Positions 1-10,452 of a stretch of 64,000 nt of DNA are shown piece after piece; the first letter of the stretch is position 1; each line of letters opens with the position of its first letter. Position numbers and translations under genes: made by a program. Under the pieces are notes generated by a model that saw only the letters and a program-made list of their open reading frames with translations, searched no databases and was not told the DNA's origin. Source of the stretch: Acholoe squamosa (taxonomy: Eukaryota; Annelida; Polychaeta; Phyllodocida; Polynoidae). The stretch covers positions 16,480,324 through 16,544,323 of the forward strand of contig OX439037.1 of the NCBI GenBank assembly GCA_949317995.1, given 5' to 3'.

Positions 1-487
1 TTACCCCCAATATGTAGCAAATCTTTTAAGGCATAATTGAACCCATTTCACTTTTAGTTATTTAATGGGGGGAGGGCAAGTGACCAAATTATCGCCCGGA
101 CAGACCGCTTTACAAAAAGTAAAATGCTCCAGAATAATAGAAAAAATCCGACCAGGAACATAATTTTTGCTTCTATTTCACCACAAGACTCTATAATTTA
201 CATAATAAAAGTGGACAGACACATACCTAGTCCTCATTCTACAAAAAATGATGAAATTTGTCGATTTTATTGATTTTCCATGCTGAAAGGGGTCAATTTT
301 AGGTATGTTCAACCCCCTGGAGCCCAGAATATTGATATTGATCCACTAAAACCCATATATAACATTAAGAACTCATTGAGCCCAAAAATATGACCCAAAA
401 AAAATTGGGGAAAAATCAAAATCCTAAATGTAGGGGGCTGACTTTCACCAAAATTCCCATTTGCACACCTTCTGTGATTTTAGACCG
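1..487. other. unclassified sequence at window edge
   Basis: No gene, TIR or tRNA-like module is visible here. The receptor TM6 exon to the right matches its paralogue at 42.6 kb only down to about 488. This stretch therefore replaces the TM7-coding part seen in the paralogue, either through an inserted repeat or because gene A is broken here. Confidence 0.4.
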
Positions 488-622
488 GGTAATACCCTCA
501 TACACTTTATACTCTGTCACACTAGGATTGATGACTTCAAGCAGGTTTAAGATTACCAACATCCAACCCGGTGTAGCAGTGACAATATAGATAATGACAA
601 GGGTTATCAACACAAGGGCCAG
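488..622 (-). CDS. GPCR gene A, TM6 exon (partial)
   Basis: This exon encodes a hydrophobic helix followed by a short loop. It starts LALVLITLVIIYIVT and continues ATPGWMLV, which fits TM6 of a rhodopsin-like receptor with Pro-Gly-Trp in place of the usual CWxP. The acceptor is a pyrimidine-rich tract ending in ctgcag just above 622. The same acceptor, flanking intron and codons recur at 42,591-42,782, so the exon call rests on two copies. The downstream end is uncertain. The paralogue reads on into TM7, but this copy diverges at about 488 and no consensus donor is visible. Either TM7 is lost or it lies outside the window. The exon is on the same strand as the other gene A exons (4.6-10.5 kb), so I assign it to them by inference. 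Confidence 0.6.
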
Positions 623-957
623 CTGCAGTTTGAGGAAGGATGAATAAAATAGAAGTTATTTTGAATCCGATACTACTGAATTTAAAGCATACTTTTTATA
701 TGATAGAAACCGTTGCTCTCTTGCGACAAAAAGACTTTAGTATTTAGTATTGACTCCGGAAATACTTATTATCAAAAATGCATAGTGTCCAGTTAGACAT
801 GGTAATGAATAGATAATATAGATAATATTGGTGGCACTCCAGGATTTATCTGTTTCTCTGCATAAATGGGATTATGTTCAATTGAACTGCACTCATCATA
901 CATCATATGATGAGTTACCCCTGTTTTTGCCCATCTTTCAAGTTGTTGTTTTTTTTA

Positions 958-1010
958 GCGCCTCCCCACGCCGCATAGCGGCGGTCCCGTGAAGCGGGAC
1001 GGGAGGCGCC
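958..1010. repeat. T-shaped (three-way-junction) palindrome
   Basis: This is a GC-rich 52-53 bp island in AT-rich DNA. The outer stem gcgcctccc (958-966) pairs perfectly with gggaggcgc (1,001-1,009). Inside it are two perfect 6-bp hairpins: cgccgc/gcggcg with loop ata (969-983) and gtcccg/cgggac with loop tgaag (984-1,000). A T-tract (plus strand) precedes it, so on the minus strand the structure is followed by an A-tract. The layout resembles a miniature T-shaped terminal hairpin, but no neighbouring gene explains it. Origin unknown. Confidence 0.8.
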
Positions 1011-2617
1011 ATGATGATTGCATTTCCCCCATGTGATGAGGTGTCACAATACCAGGTTAGAGACGGGAATATCTTGTTAGGACACACCAGGATCATAGTA
1101 CAAGAGTCTGATTTTAGTCTGTACTAAGATTCTGATACCATGCACAGTCTTAGGATGTACTGGGATCTTAGTACACTTGTGTGTGCACTGGACCATGACA
1201 CTCACCTCTGCAGGTGTATGGGCCAATCAGAGCCTTGGTCACTGGACCATGACACCTACCTGTGCATACATTATTGGGGTCAAAGGTGGGATGGTGAAAC
1301 CACTCCACTATTTTGTACTTACATTTACATTAAATGATACATTTACTCCCTTATTAAATAACACTTGGCTAAAATGAAAACGTCATTTTGTAGGCATTTA
1401 TCTATTCTTTAATCTTGTGGGTTCATATTTATTAGCAAATTTAACAACAAATTAGCAAATAGATTTTACTATACCAGGACTAAGGGGAAATTTATACATA
1501 TAGCCATTTCTCAGAGAATATTCTGATTTTAGTTCTGTAAAAAAGTGCATATGTAAAATATAGTCCCCATGTACTTTAGATGACTTTAGAATTATGTATT
1601 TTGATGAAGATTTAGAGAAATTTGATGATAAAACAGTGTACTAAGTTCTTAGTACACACCATGATCCAGGGACTATCATTGAATCTTAGGGTGTACTAAG
1701 AAACAGGTTAGTCCTGAACCTGAATACAGAATCACCAAACTGGCACAAGCTAAAATCTTTATATCCACTGCAACGCACATGTAAGCAAAGCAAAGAGGGG
1801 GGCTCGGGAGGGGGGGTTCTACTCTTTGAGCAAAGCATGGCTTAAAAAAATGCTGGGAGGCGTTTATTACGCGGTCACAACCGCATTTCTTGTTACATCT
1901 TATTTCAAACAGGGCAACTTTGAAAAGCTCTGGAGACCTTGATAATCGGAGTATCCACTTACCACTAAAGGTCCCCAGATAATAACTTGAGCATTAGTCT
2001 CCAATCATCATATTGGTAAATTATGTTTATTACCTATCCCTTAAGGCTGTTCAAAGCAACGGAAGCTAAAGTGGAACGTTTTTATTCTATTTTCATTCCA
2101 AGGCAGCTAAATTCTAATATAACGGTATAGATTTGGAAGAGGCATCAACTACGGTCAATTTCATGTATAATTTATGTATATTGAATGAATTTGAGTCAAG
2201 TTATGCACAAAAATATTTTCCTCTGAGCAAACCTATCGAGAGCCCTTAAGAGGAAAGAGGGCCTCTTTCAGAAGATAGCTGTCTCAAACAGGTTTTTGAA
2301 ATGAAAAAAAAGAAAGATTTACATTGCAACGAAATGGAGGCAGTTACACTTTGATAATTTTAGCATGGTACAGTCCTGAACTATTCCCAACTTAAATTCT
2401 ATTTACAATGCACCGTATGTCCACAATGCAACAATAAACCATCTGTGCAGTGTTGTCAACAAGTACCAAATATCATATTTAAAAAATTGAAAGAGCTAGG
2501 TTGTTAAAGAGATGATATGAGCCGGGGTTTGTTAAATGTCCTGTGTGTTGGAGTATGCAATATCTTGTATAATTATGCTCTTACAGATTCACCACATAGA
2601 TAATTAACAATGTAGAT

Positions 2618-2712
2618 TAAAAGTATCTACACTTGGAATAAAAATCACAAAAGCATCTACACTTGGCATAAGAATCACAAAAAAAAACAAAAAAACATGT
2701 ACACTTGGAATT
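2618..2712. repeat. short tandem array, ~30-bp unit
   Basis: Three adjacent imperfect copies of a unit containing 'ctacacttgg', then 'ataa-aatcacaaa', are visible. They are separated by A-rich stretches. This is likely simple local duplication within an intron. Confidence 0.6.
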
Positions 2713-3194
2713 AGAAGTACCAAGAAGATGAGTGCAAATCAGTGATTTGTAGATCTTAGTTGTAAAACACATAACATGCTGTAAGAGATACATTTGATCA
2801 TTGAAGCCTTAGTCTATAGGCTTGGAACCACTCCCTTCAGGATTTCAACCTTATAACCAGCGGCTACCCCGAGTACATAATTCCCCAAATATAAGCCACT
2901 GCCACAAGGGATATTATGAAAGGCATGGCTCCAGTCCTGTGCCTCTCTACTTCTTGTGGTTTTGTTCACCGAACCTACCCTGATCCGTGACCTTTCTGCA
3001 CTGGTCCGATCACTAAAACAATTAAAAAGATGATTGATTATTAGATATATTGATATTGTGATTGAAACTACTTATGAATCCTGGACAATCTTAAGAATCC
3101 AGCTAGTGCTGTAGCACGTAAAGGACAAAATTTGGTATTCTAGTGTTTTAGTTCATTTAAGCCACATGTTGAGCATCTGTTGAGCCCAGTCTAT

Positions 3195-3548
3195 CATATG
3201 TACCCTGGAGGGTGTTGCACATAGGGGAAAAGGGAGTTTTGCCTAGCAAGTGCCTCACCTGCAGCGGTCACTTTCTTTTTGTGTTGCACTCAAATGCTCA
3301 TGTCAGTCAGGTACAAGTACCTTTGAATGAAGATGATAGCTACTCAAAACAATAGCACTAAAGTAGAGTCACACAGTGAGTTACCTGGCTGTAGTGCAAT
3401 ATACACTATTTCTAAACAAAGCATTTATTGGCTTTTAGTCTAATGTGGTGTGTACAAGTTAAATGGTGAAGTAAAGAGTGGCTTAGTAACGTGAGAGGAT
3501 ACCTACTTAGTGCTCTCTTTAGCATAATGTGCAACAGCCTCCTGAGGG
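3195..3548. mobile_element. MITE-like element, family with 4,171-4,543
   Basis: The left end ccctggagggtgttgcacat is matched in inverted orientation near 3,530-3,548 by a diverged copy (gcaacagcctcctgaggg). Internal sequence and TIR resemble the element at 4,171-4,543, including shared 'gtacaagtac' and 'gttacct' stretches. There is no coding capacity. Ends are approximate and no target duplication was identified. Confidence 0.45.
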
Positions 3549-4170
3549 TCTCATCCTGTTTTCCTAGGGTACAAAGATTCCAATCCTACCTGACTTCTCC
3601 TCTTAGTTGTCTTGACTGCTTGATGCTGGAATATAGGCTCCATACAATGCAGGTGCAATTGAAACATAGGATGAGTATTGGCACAGCAAAAGTGGAGCAG
3701 ATCTGGAAGATCGTCCCTGGTATACCACTTATATAACGTGGGAATTTTTTGTTACACCAGAATTCACTGTCGTAATTTTTAGGGAACCGCTTTTAAAGAC
3801 AAAAAGGATAGTAATATGAATATCAATTAAAAGATTGGTTGGTGAACAGAATATCCCATAAAATAGTTTTGTCAAAATAATGCAAATGTTCATGGCACTG
3901 TTGTTATGGAGATTCCTTGTAATTCAATGCTTTAATAAATGTTTTCTATGGCTTCATTCTAATAATAACACGGGTTCACTACTCATTGGTTTAAGCAAAT
4001 AGATCTGTATTGCACAATTGAATAGAAGTTCTCATTCAACCAAATTGAAAAATTGATAGTTTCATGAAAAAGTACAAATCCACACTTAAAGTTCTCAGCA
4101 TATGTGCCACTTGGCTTTGTATTGTGAGATAACCTTCAGTGGTAACCACTAGAATTTACCTCACATAGTA
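3549..4170. other. intron of gene A, no features
   Basis: This is intronic sequence between two MITE-like elements. A short open frame at 3,491-3,736 has no similarity I recognise and lies across the MITE end, so I do not call it a gene. Confidence 0.5.
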
Positions 4171-4543
4171 CTGCTGGAGGGTGTTGCTTCTATTGTAAAA
4201 AGAGCTGTGAGTATGTGCCGTCTTTTCTAAACAAGTCATGCACTGCTTCACCTAAGTACTTGTACTCACCACATTAGTCTGCAAAGTCACCTGCCTTGTT
4301 TAAAATAGAGAGAGCTGCACTACCAGGTACCTACTCATGTCACACACTCTATAGTTTATTATCCTGACTGACTTCTCCCAACTAGGTACCTACTCAAATC
4401 CCCCTTTTTTAGCACCGTACTTGAATGACCACTTGTGAGCAACAAAAGGGACAAGTTATAGCTACATGAAAAGAAAGGACTGGAAACAAGGGCATTTTTA
4501 GGCAGCTCTTCCTTTTACTATAGGAGCAACACCCTCCCGAGTT
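4171..4543. mobile_element. MITE-like element with ~45-bp TIRs
   Basis: Left TIR starts ctggagggtgttgcttctat (4,171). The right end is an inverted imperfect copy finishing ...gcaacaccctccc (about 4,529-4,542). Arms are about 45 bp with several mismatches, and the whole is about 370 bp with no ORF. It directly abuts the reading frame that continues past the TM4 exon of gene A, so the last dozen residues of that open frame are element sequence, not receptor. Confidence 0.55.
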
Positions 4544-4641
4544 GTGATGATTTTGAGTGAATCTTCAGCTCTTGATTCTGCAAGGATACAGCATAGATGC
4601 ATGGATTCATCATTGAATTCTGTGCTATGATGAATATTTAC

Positions 4642-4771
4642 CGGGATTGAATATAATATTGAAGGGACAATCGAGGCTACTCCTATGATCCAGTTTACAG
4701 TTACAATCCATACAAGTTTTTTTGGAGTGAATCTTAGCTTAGTGTTCATTGGCCAACATATTGCAAAGTAT
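4642..4771 (-). CDS. GPCR gene A, TM4 exon
   Basis: The exon begins after the acceptor ttgtttcag. It completes the Arg codon split from the exon at 5,547-5,677, giving the ERY motif at the end of TM3, then YFAICWPMN. An ICL2 with basic residues (TPKK) follows, then TM4 (LVWIVTVNWIIGVASIVP, with the conserved TM4 Trp). I end it at the donor-like CCCG^GTAAAT at 4,642. The frame stays open further, to about 4,544, and would add a loop containing a Cys pair suitable for ECL2, so a longer exon is possible. Intron phase (2 in, 0 out) agrees with the upstream exon. Confidence 0.8.
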
Positions 4772-5546
4772 CTGAAACAAATTGAGGGATCTATATGAAG
4801 AAAGTTACATTCAATTAAAAGAGCATCAAGGTAAAATGTTTAAATTATGATATAGAATGAGTTTGCCCTTTTATTAGCATTTCTGATTAGAGTTAAGTGG
4901 TTAGTTGGAGGGGGGCAGACAGCCCAAATGTCAATGTTCCAAAAACTTCAAGTGTGGAGAGCAGCACAAAATATGACAGTTGAATTAGGGTAAATAGAGG
5001 TTGCTGAATATGAATATGAGATGCCTATCTCCACATCTAGGTCGGAACAAGGTCAACCCAAAGGTCAAAGGTCACAATACATTTGCAATGCGTCCTTATC
5101 AGCACTTGTGAATGGGAAATCAACTGTGCACTAAGGACTTCTAGTGTTAATGACTGGGACATAGCCTTCTCACTGTTCTATATTAAATTCCATATCATGA
5201 CCTTTGACCTTTAATTTGACCTTGCTCCTAGATGTCGAGATATGCACCTAAGATTCGTAATCAGCACCCTCCAAACCTTCTGCTGCTCTCCACACCAGGT
5301 AATCAACCTCATTCCATTCTAGCCCCCCCCCTCATTGTCAGCAGGTTGTTCCTTATTGGTACTGTAGCTGCACCTGATAGGTCTAGCAATACCTTTGGGG
5401 TCCTATGTCTTATGCATGAGGTACCATGTATTACATTTGAAAATCAACTCAAATTCTTCCCCATACATCAAAATGGTACTTTCAATGAATAGGAGCTTGG
5501 CTAAGTCATTAAATCACAAAATTGAGGGCTCTCATAGACATCTTAC

Positions 5547-5677
5547 CTTTCAAAGCTGAGGGTTATGAGATGATAAAGTGCAACTATGCGGAATAGTACC
5601 TTGATATTGTCCACAATTCCACATCCAAGAGGCCCTAAAGCTGGATTAGTGAAGATCCACAGAAATGAATCCACATA
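5547..5677 (-). CDS. GPCR gene A, ECL1-TM3 exon
   Basis: This is a 131-nt exon. The acceptor is ccatttcag^TATGTG and the donor is GAAAG^GTAAGA. It encodes the end of TM2, an ECL1 with a Trp (YVDSFLWIF), the conserved TM3 Cys (GPLGCGIVDN) and TM3 itself. It ends in SFE plus two bases of the Arg codon of the ERY (DRY-type) motif. Only this frame is open across the exon; the other two have stops. It starts in phase 0 and ends in phase 2, matching both neighbours. With 7,098-7,216 and 4,642-4,771 it gives an uninterrupted rhodopsin-like core from TM1 to TM4. Confidence 0.88.
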
Positions 5678-5948
5678 CTGAAATGGACAGTGCAGGCATT
5701 ATTCAGTAGCCAATATATGGCTACTGAATAATGCAGCATTATCAAAAGAAAAGCCAAATATGTGAGAAACATGTATGAGTTTTTTTTACTGCTTTAAAGA
5801 TTGCAAGGCAGCCTATGTTATAATTCATGCAACATACCCATACCTACAAGTAACTGAGAAGCGGTTTCTACTCACTTACTAATTACTCAGTGCATCATGG
5901 GTAGCTAACCTGTAGTGGTTAATTAGATGCAGGGATCATTGGGCAGCA
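5678..5948. other. intron of gene A
   Basis: Intronic. It contains a short perfect inverted repeat around 5,695-5,735 (attattcagtagccatat / atatggctactgaataat) with a small spacer. Nothing else was recognised. Confidence 0.5.
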
Positions 5949-6195
5949 CTGTGGGGTGTTTCAGAAGCCGGACATGATAATGAACATTAAATATCTGTTT
6001 CTAAAACTGTTAGATTCTAAACTTACAACTGCAACCATTATCATCTCTCGCCAGTCATATAGTTATAGACACAGTAAGGTAATGGTAATGCTTTAGAAAC
6101 ACATGCGGGTATAAGCCTTCAATCACTATTAAAACTGTTATCACATCTCCTTATGACCGGTTGTAAACATTACCTGCTTCTGAAACACCCCACTG
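5949..6195. mobile_element. MITE with 18-bp perfect TIR
   Basis: gtggggtgtttcagaagc (5,951-5,968) is repeated perfectly in inverted orientation at 6,176-6,193. The 245-bp element is non-coding. A half-copy of the same end occurs near 10,629 (gtggggtgtttcacaag). It lies inside an intron of gene A. Confidence 0.65.
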
Positions 6196-6649
6196 CTCTC
6201 CTATACAATTGACTTTTCAAATTCAACACACCACTGTTGGTGTCTACCGAGGGTACACTGAGTAAAATTGAAGTGAGTAAAAAAATGTTCACAAAAAAAA
6301 TACAATACAGTTATACCGGGTATTCCTTACAGGAGTAATACCCCTTCAACCCCCCCCCCCCCGAAGCAGGCCTGAAACTGAAATGTGAGATGGGCTGCTG
6401 TGCATAAATCGTTTACATTGAGTTTGCAATGACCTTGGGGGTCTTGCCGAAAAACATACGAGAACCAAAAAGTAAAACGTGCATGTTTTTATATTGATAA
6501 ATAGTTGTTTTGATAATCATTCAGAGGAAACGTGCACGTTTTGATTACAACTCAAAATGTGTTTTCCATACATTGTAGTGTAAGATTATTTGTCAATACT
6601 GTGAAAATGAGTTAAGTTCATTCTCTTCAACTTTTAGCAAAACCCTCCA

Positions 6650-6721
6650 GAGTGAGTGAGTGAGTGAGTGAGTGAGTGAGTGAGTGAGTGAGTGAGTGAG
6701 TGAGTGAGTGAGTGAGTGAGT
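6650..6721. repeat. (GAGT)n microsatellite
   Basis: About 18 uninterrupted copies of the tetramer gagt are present. Antisense reading produces a repetitive SLTH peptide that is an artefact of the microsatellite. Confidence 0.95.
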
Positions 6722-6918
6722 AATAGATGTTTAACGCCATTTCGACAGCTAAGGTCATTTTCATGGTGAGAACTACATTACACAATTTCACAAAAGAATA
6801 TGTCAGTACCCGCGCATATGTGCACCACACATATCCTGAGGGGATAGGAAAGAGGAGAAATAGACCCTTTTAAGTGGGCTAGGGAAGGCAGAAGGCAACA
6901 TAACATGACATTTTGACA

Positions 6919-6996
6919 CGCCAATGGTAGCATGGGAATGTATTTCCAACCACTTCGGGAAATGGTAAGCACCATATAGTGTACCATTTAGCCAAG
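6919..6996 (-). pseudogene. degenerate duplicate of a gene A exon start
   Basis: On the minus strand this stretch matches the acceptor region and first ~40 nt of the exon at 7,923-8,229, including the shared string catt-cccat-ctaccattgg. The acceptor AG is destroyed (ccatttccc instead of ccatttcag) and similarity ends after about 15 codons. It looks like an exon-edge duplication now decayed in the intron between TM2 and TM3 exons. It is unlikely to be spliced. Confidence 0.5.
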
Positions 6997-7097
6997 CCAC
7001 AAACTAATTTTAACGACCATTTTGAGTGAATACCTCACAGTAGGCTTAAGAGGAAGTCTCATGGTTAATCTCCTTTAGTGCTTGAATCCGAACTTAC

Positions 7098-7216
7098 CCC
7101 ATACACCACGGAAATGGAGCTTAAACAGTCAACCACAGCAATGCATGCAAGGATATGGTTGACCGGAGTCTTCAATTCCTTTTTAGTCCTTATCGCAACA
7201 ACAATCAGAATATTAC
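7098..7216 (-). CDS. GPCR gene A, TM1-TM2 exon
   Basis: This is a 119-nt exon. The acceptor is tttgtatcacag^GTAATA and the donor is TATGGG^GTAAGT. It is entered in phase 1 and completes the Gly codon started in the upstream exon, giving GGNILIVVAIRT: the TM1 GN signature of class A receptors. A short ICL1 with lysines follows, then TPVNHILACIAVVDCL, which is TM2 with Ala-x-x-Asp, the sodium-site Asp position. It leaves in phase 0, matching the next exon (5,547-5,677). It is too short to show as a free ORF, but its length, phase and sequence all fit. Confidence 0.88.
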
Positions 7217-7922
7217 CTGTGATACAAAATGACTGTGATTGATCTTGCCATGAAATGAGACACCTGTAGGCAATGATTCAGAGTCCAACTACGGTGTGAC
7301 ATTGAAGGAGTATGGTTAATTCATGTAAAAATATAATATTAATCCTGTGAAAGCTGTCGGTCTCAGTGCAGCACCATATCCATATATGCGATTGATATAC
7401 TGGTGGAGCTTTTATGCTTGGCATGCATGAGGGGATTTTATGTCTGGCTTTCATAAAGTTTCTGCTGGTGCAGTGGCGCCAGCATTAATGATGACATAAT
7501 CAAGTCCATATTCCATATGTTACATATTTCATATAATAAATCATAATTTATACAAGTATCGATTATACATTCTTATTGTTAGTTTATCACATGTATTTGT
7601 CCTTATTGCAGGCTAATTACCATCTCTGTGGTTATAATCAATTTGTATATCATATCATATCACATATTAATATAAACAATCATAATTATCATGTAATGAT
7701 ACCAGTAACGATCATAGATAGGTTGGGTGGCAAGTCTGAGGGTGACACACCGTATATCAGACATAATATACATGTATTCGATTATCAAATACTTGGCCAT
7801 CTCGATTATGTACCTCTGAAGTTCTTATGCAATGCTTATAATAATCATCATTATTTTTTTTCAATTTGTGATCTCAATGTCACTATCTGAGAGATAATCA
7901 TTTAATTAGAGAGATAACTCAC
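7217..7922. other. intron of gene A
   Basis: Intronic, very AT-rich. A 104-codon plus-strand open frame at 7,576-7,890 is antisense and of low complexity, so I do not call it. Confidence 0.5.
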
Positions 7923-8229
7923 CACCTATTCCAAGCACAATCGTAACAAATGTTAATACGGCATTTAAAGCTGAGGCTACTGGGCTCTCTACCAATACAT
8001 ACAATGGGTTGTATTTTTGGAGACGCATGAAGTGATTGTGTGTTCCTGGCATACACTCAAAATACCATTTCTTTCTCACTGAAGTGAACTGGCAAAATAG
8101 CTTTGCACGTAGAGCAGGGTCCCATCCAATCTTTCTCGCCCTGATCCTGAAACGTGTCTGGATGTACATTTTTCCATTCATTTCAGCAACAAACCAATGG
8201 TAGTATGGGAATGCATTTCGAATCCCTTC
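7923..8229 (-). CDS. GPCR gene A, ectodomain to TM1 exon
   Basis: This is a 307-nt exon. The acceptor is accatttcag^GAAGGG and the donor is GGTG^GTGAGT (phase 1 out). It encodes about 80 extracellular residues rich in aromatic and basic residues. They contain two cysteines (LFCQF and FECMPG) that could form a disulfide. Then comes SPVASALNAVLTFVTIVLGI, the start of TM1. I recognise no named ectodomain. There is no GPS-type cleavage motif before TM1, so this is not an obvious adhesion GPCR. It is entered in phase 0 from the repeat exon at 8,841, giving a continuous frame across that junction. Confidence 0.85.
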
Positions 8230-8840
8230 CTGAAATGGTTAGCATCATGCTGTACTATTCAGCTATGCAAATTCTTCTGCCTTAACACACTTGCCACATA
8301 TTTCACTAAGCGATGGGTGATTAATACCAGGCATGCAGATGGTTAATGTGTCACAAGGGTGAAACCCTCTACTGGTGCCATTTGTTAAATAGTTGAATCA
8401 ATACCATACATTATAATACCTCATATTATTTGTTGTAAACTTCAACACCTAAACATGATTATGCATTTTGTCATGCTTTTTTTGCATTAGAGGGTATAGA
8501 TGCTGATTTGGGTATAAGCTGACACAGACTCTGTACAGTTTAGCTGGATAAGGAGACTAACCAATAAAGGATCTCTTCAGTAACCACAAGGCTGGCTGTT
8601 ATGATATGAATGGAATCTTATACTAATGTGTATATTGCTAGTAAAAAAATGACTAAGTTAGCCTTATCATTATGATACAGATATGCATGGGCATATCTAT
8701 CAGGAAGTTTCTTGTATCATAAGGATGTAATGATTGTATTCATTGTCTTCTGAAGTATGGTAAATACAGCCCATTGAGTCAACTGGACATCTAGACTACT
8801 AGTATATAAAGTGTTCTTACACTTGCATTCTGACACTTAC
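8230..8840. other. intron of gene A
   Basis: Intronic. It contains a local inverted repeat around 8,630-8,730 ('agtaaaaaaatgac... tatcattatgatac' and its complement 'gtatcataaggatg'). No exon signals were recognised. Confidence 0.45.
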
Positions 8841-9491
8841 CCTAATTGTTTCATTAGCTGGGAAAACAACATTATACTTTCTAAACATGGGGTCATTTAG
8901 AATATCATTTGGATGAAGAGTGACTTTCTGTTTGTTTAGAGCGTCATTTGGGTGAATTGTGATGTTCTGTTTATTCAGGATGTCATCTGGTTCAGTTGTG
9001 AAGGTTATTCTATTCAGGATGTCATCTGTTTGAAGGGCGATGTTCTGATTGTTCAGGATGTCATCTGATTGAAGGGTGATGTTTTGTTTATTTAGGATGT
9101 CATCTGGTTGAATGGTGACCTCCTGTTTCTTCAGGACTTCATCTGGGAAAGAGAGCCATTTTCTACATAGGATAGCATTAGAGTAAAGGTTGACATTCTC
9201 TGCAGTAAGGATATAATCATATAGAAGGTTGACCAATCCTTCAATGGTTTCAATAGAGAAGTTACCTTGTAAAGTTGGGATGACAGGTTTTACCCTTAAT
9301 GTAAGTGTTGTCCTTTCAATGATGTTTGACAGCTTAGAGTCTAACATTGTAATGGGATTTATTTTGTATAATAGGGTCATCTTTGTATTGCAATGGCCCA
9401 CATATATTAGGCAGACCTTATTTATGTGACTCCTGATGTGGCTTACATCTTCAGCCAAATTTTGTGGTAAAGTCTTCTGAAGTCTTCCCAT
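8841..9491 (-). CDS. GPCR gene A, repeat-bearing ectodomain exon
   Basis: The frame is open for over 215 codons and ends at a strong donor, ATTAGG^GTAAGT (phase 0), matching the phase-0 acceptor at 8,229. The N-terminal ~110 residues are globular-looking. They are followed by six tandem 13-residue repeats (consensus KQNITLQPDDILN), several with an N-glycosylation sequon. A short linker ending FPANETIR leads into the next exon. The 5' boundary is unclear. An ATG sits at 9,491, but a stop lies 18 bases upstream in frame and no phase-1 acceptor fits the putative signal-peptide exon at 9,906. So the start shown is only the first ATG. An exon between 9,500 and 9,900 may be missing from my reading. 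Confidence 0.65.
8895..9129 (-). repeat. coding minisatellite, 6 x 39 bp
   Basis: Six head-to-tail 39-bp units encode 13-aa repeats with conserved DDILN or NDxLN ends and variable middles. The unit is a multiple of three, so copy number can change without a frameshift. All six keep the frame, which argues for selection on a secreted or extracellular stalk. Confidence 0.85.
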
Positions 9492-9905
9492 AAATCCAAA
9501 AAGGTTTTAGTCTATAAGGGGAGGTCCGAAATACCCATTTTCTTTTTTTTTTTTTAATTTTGAAATTCCATTGACCAGAAAAAAAATTATGAAATATATA
9601 CTTATAATGACACATTCAGCCCGAATGCTTCATTCAATAGAGGACAACTTTTGATATCACACCCAATAATTAGCTAGGCTTGGGATTGGCCCACAACATT
9701 ACAACTGTTTAGTTTAAGTGAGGCAAAGTGGAAACTCTGCTTGCAGAAAAGCTTGGATTGTCATGACCTAAATATGTTTTCATTGCAGAATAAAATCGAG
9801 GAACATTTTTTTTCATATAAAAAGTCTTGTGAATATAAATTTCTTTGTAGACTAGATGTAAATCTTAATGTTCAATATAATCATAATAGACACAATTTTG
9901 TATAC

Positions 9906-9949
9906 CTTTTGCTATAGCTATGGCAGACATTACAACAATCACAGTAGCT
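9906..9949 (-). CDS. putative signal-peptide exon 2, gene A
   Basis: This 44-nt candidate exon has acceptor ttttttccag^AGCTAC and donor AAAAG^GTATAC. Joined to the ATG exon at 10,453-10,472 it gives a Met followed by a 14-residue hydrophobic stretch (ATVIVVMSAIAIAK), a good secretory signal. It ends in phase 1. No phase-1 acceptor was found for the repeat exon downstream, so the link to gene A rests on strand, order and the need for a signal peptide. Confidence 0.45.
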
Positions 9950-10452
9950 CTGGAAAAAAAGAAAGGTCTTCATAAAAGAACATGCATTGAATAAAGGCTA
10001 GGAAATAGTGTATGCAGATATCAGTAGTTTTATTAGTAAGAGTATTGTGATATAGCAAATTAACCCTCTGCTTGCTAAGTATTTTCATTAACCATAATAT
10101 CAAAACATGTACACAAAAAAAAGACTTGTTTTTAACATTCTATATAAACATTTCTACTGTTAGGGTTACTCTATTTATGTTTCTTTTAACTTAACTAGAA
10201 ATATCTTATTTGGAAGCTGTGTTAATGTAATAAATTTCAAGAGAAAGGTAAAAGTTGGATAAAGATAGCCAATATAGTGTTGGAGATGAGCAAACTAGTC
10301 CAAACTGAAACTGAAAAATACAGCTCTGCCACAACTGAGAAAGGTTTCTGACCAAACTTTATATTCTTGAAATTTACCACTGCTCCCCTACAGGTTAGGC
10401 TCTCCATGTTATGATAAAACAGTTACAGCGAAATAGAGTCTTCATTACATAC

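Larger units (their letters stand above)
623..3194. other. intronic or intergenic, receptor gene A
   Basis: This AT-rich stretch has no convincing exon. It holds a T-shaped palindrome (958-1,010), listed separately, and a short tandem array at about 2,618-2,712. The array has three imperfect units of about 30 bp sharing 'ctacacttgg' and A-rich spacers. The TM5 exon expected between 4,642 and 622 was not found with confidence. Confidence 0.5.

Noticed and set aside
1940-2000. Strong donor-like GTAAGT on the minus strand after a short hydrophobic frame
   Set aside because: No acceptor with a pyrimidine tract; stops close upstream in the same frame.
2868-2936. Candidate TM5 exon on the minus strand (hydrophobic, MPFIISLVAVAYIWG)
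   Set aside because: Its reading frame does not fit the phase of the preceding exon as drawn, and the donor (GTAGCC) is not consensus.
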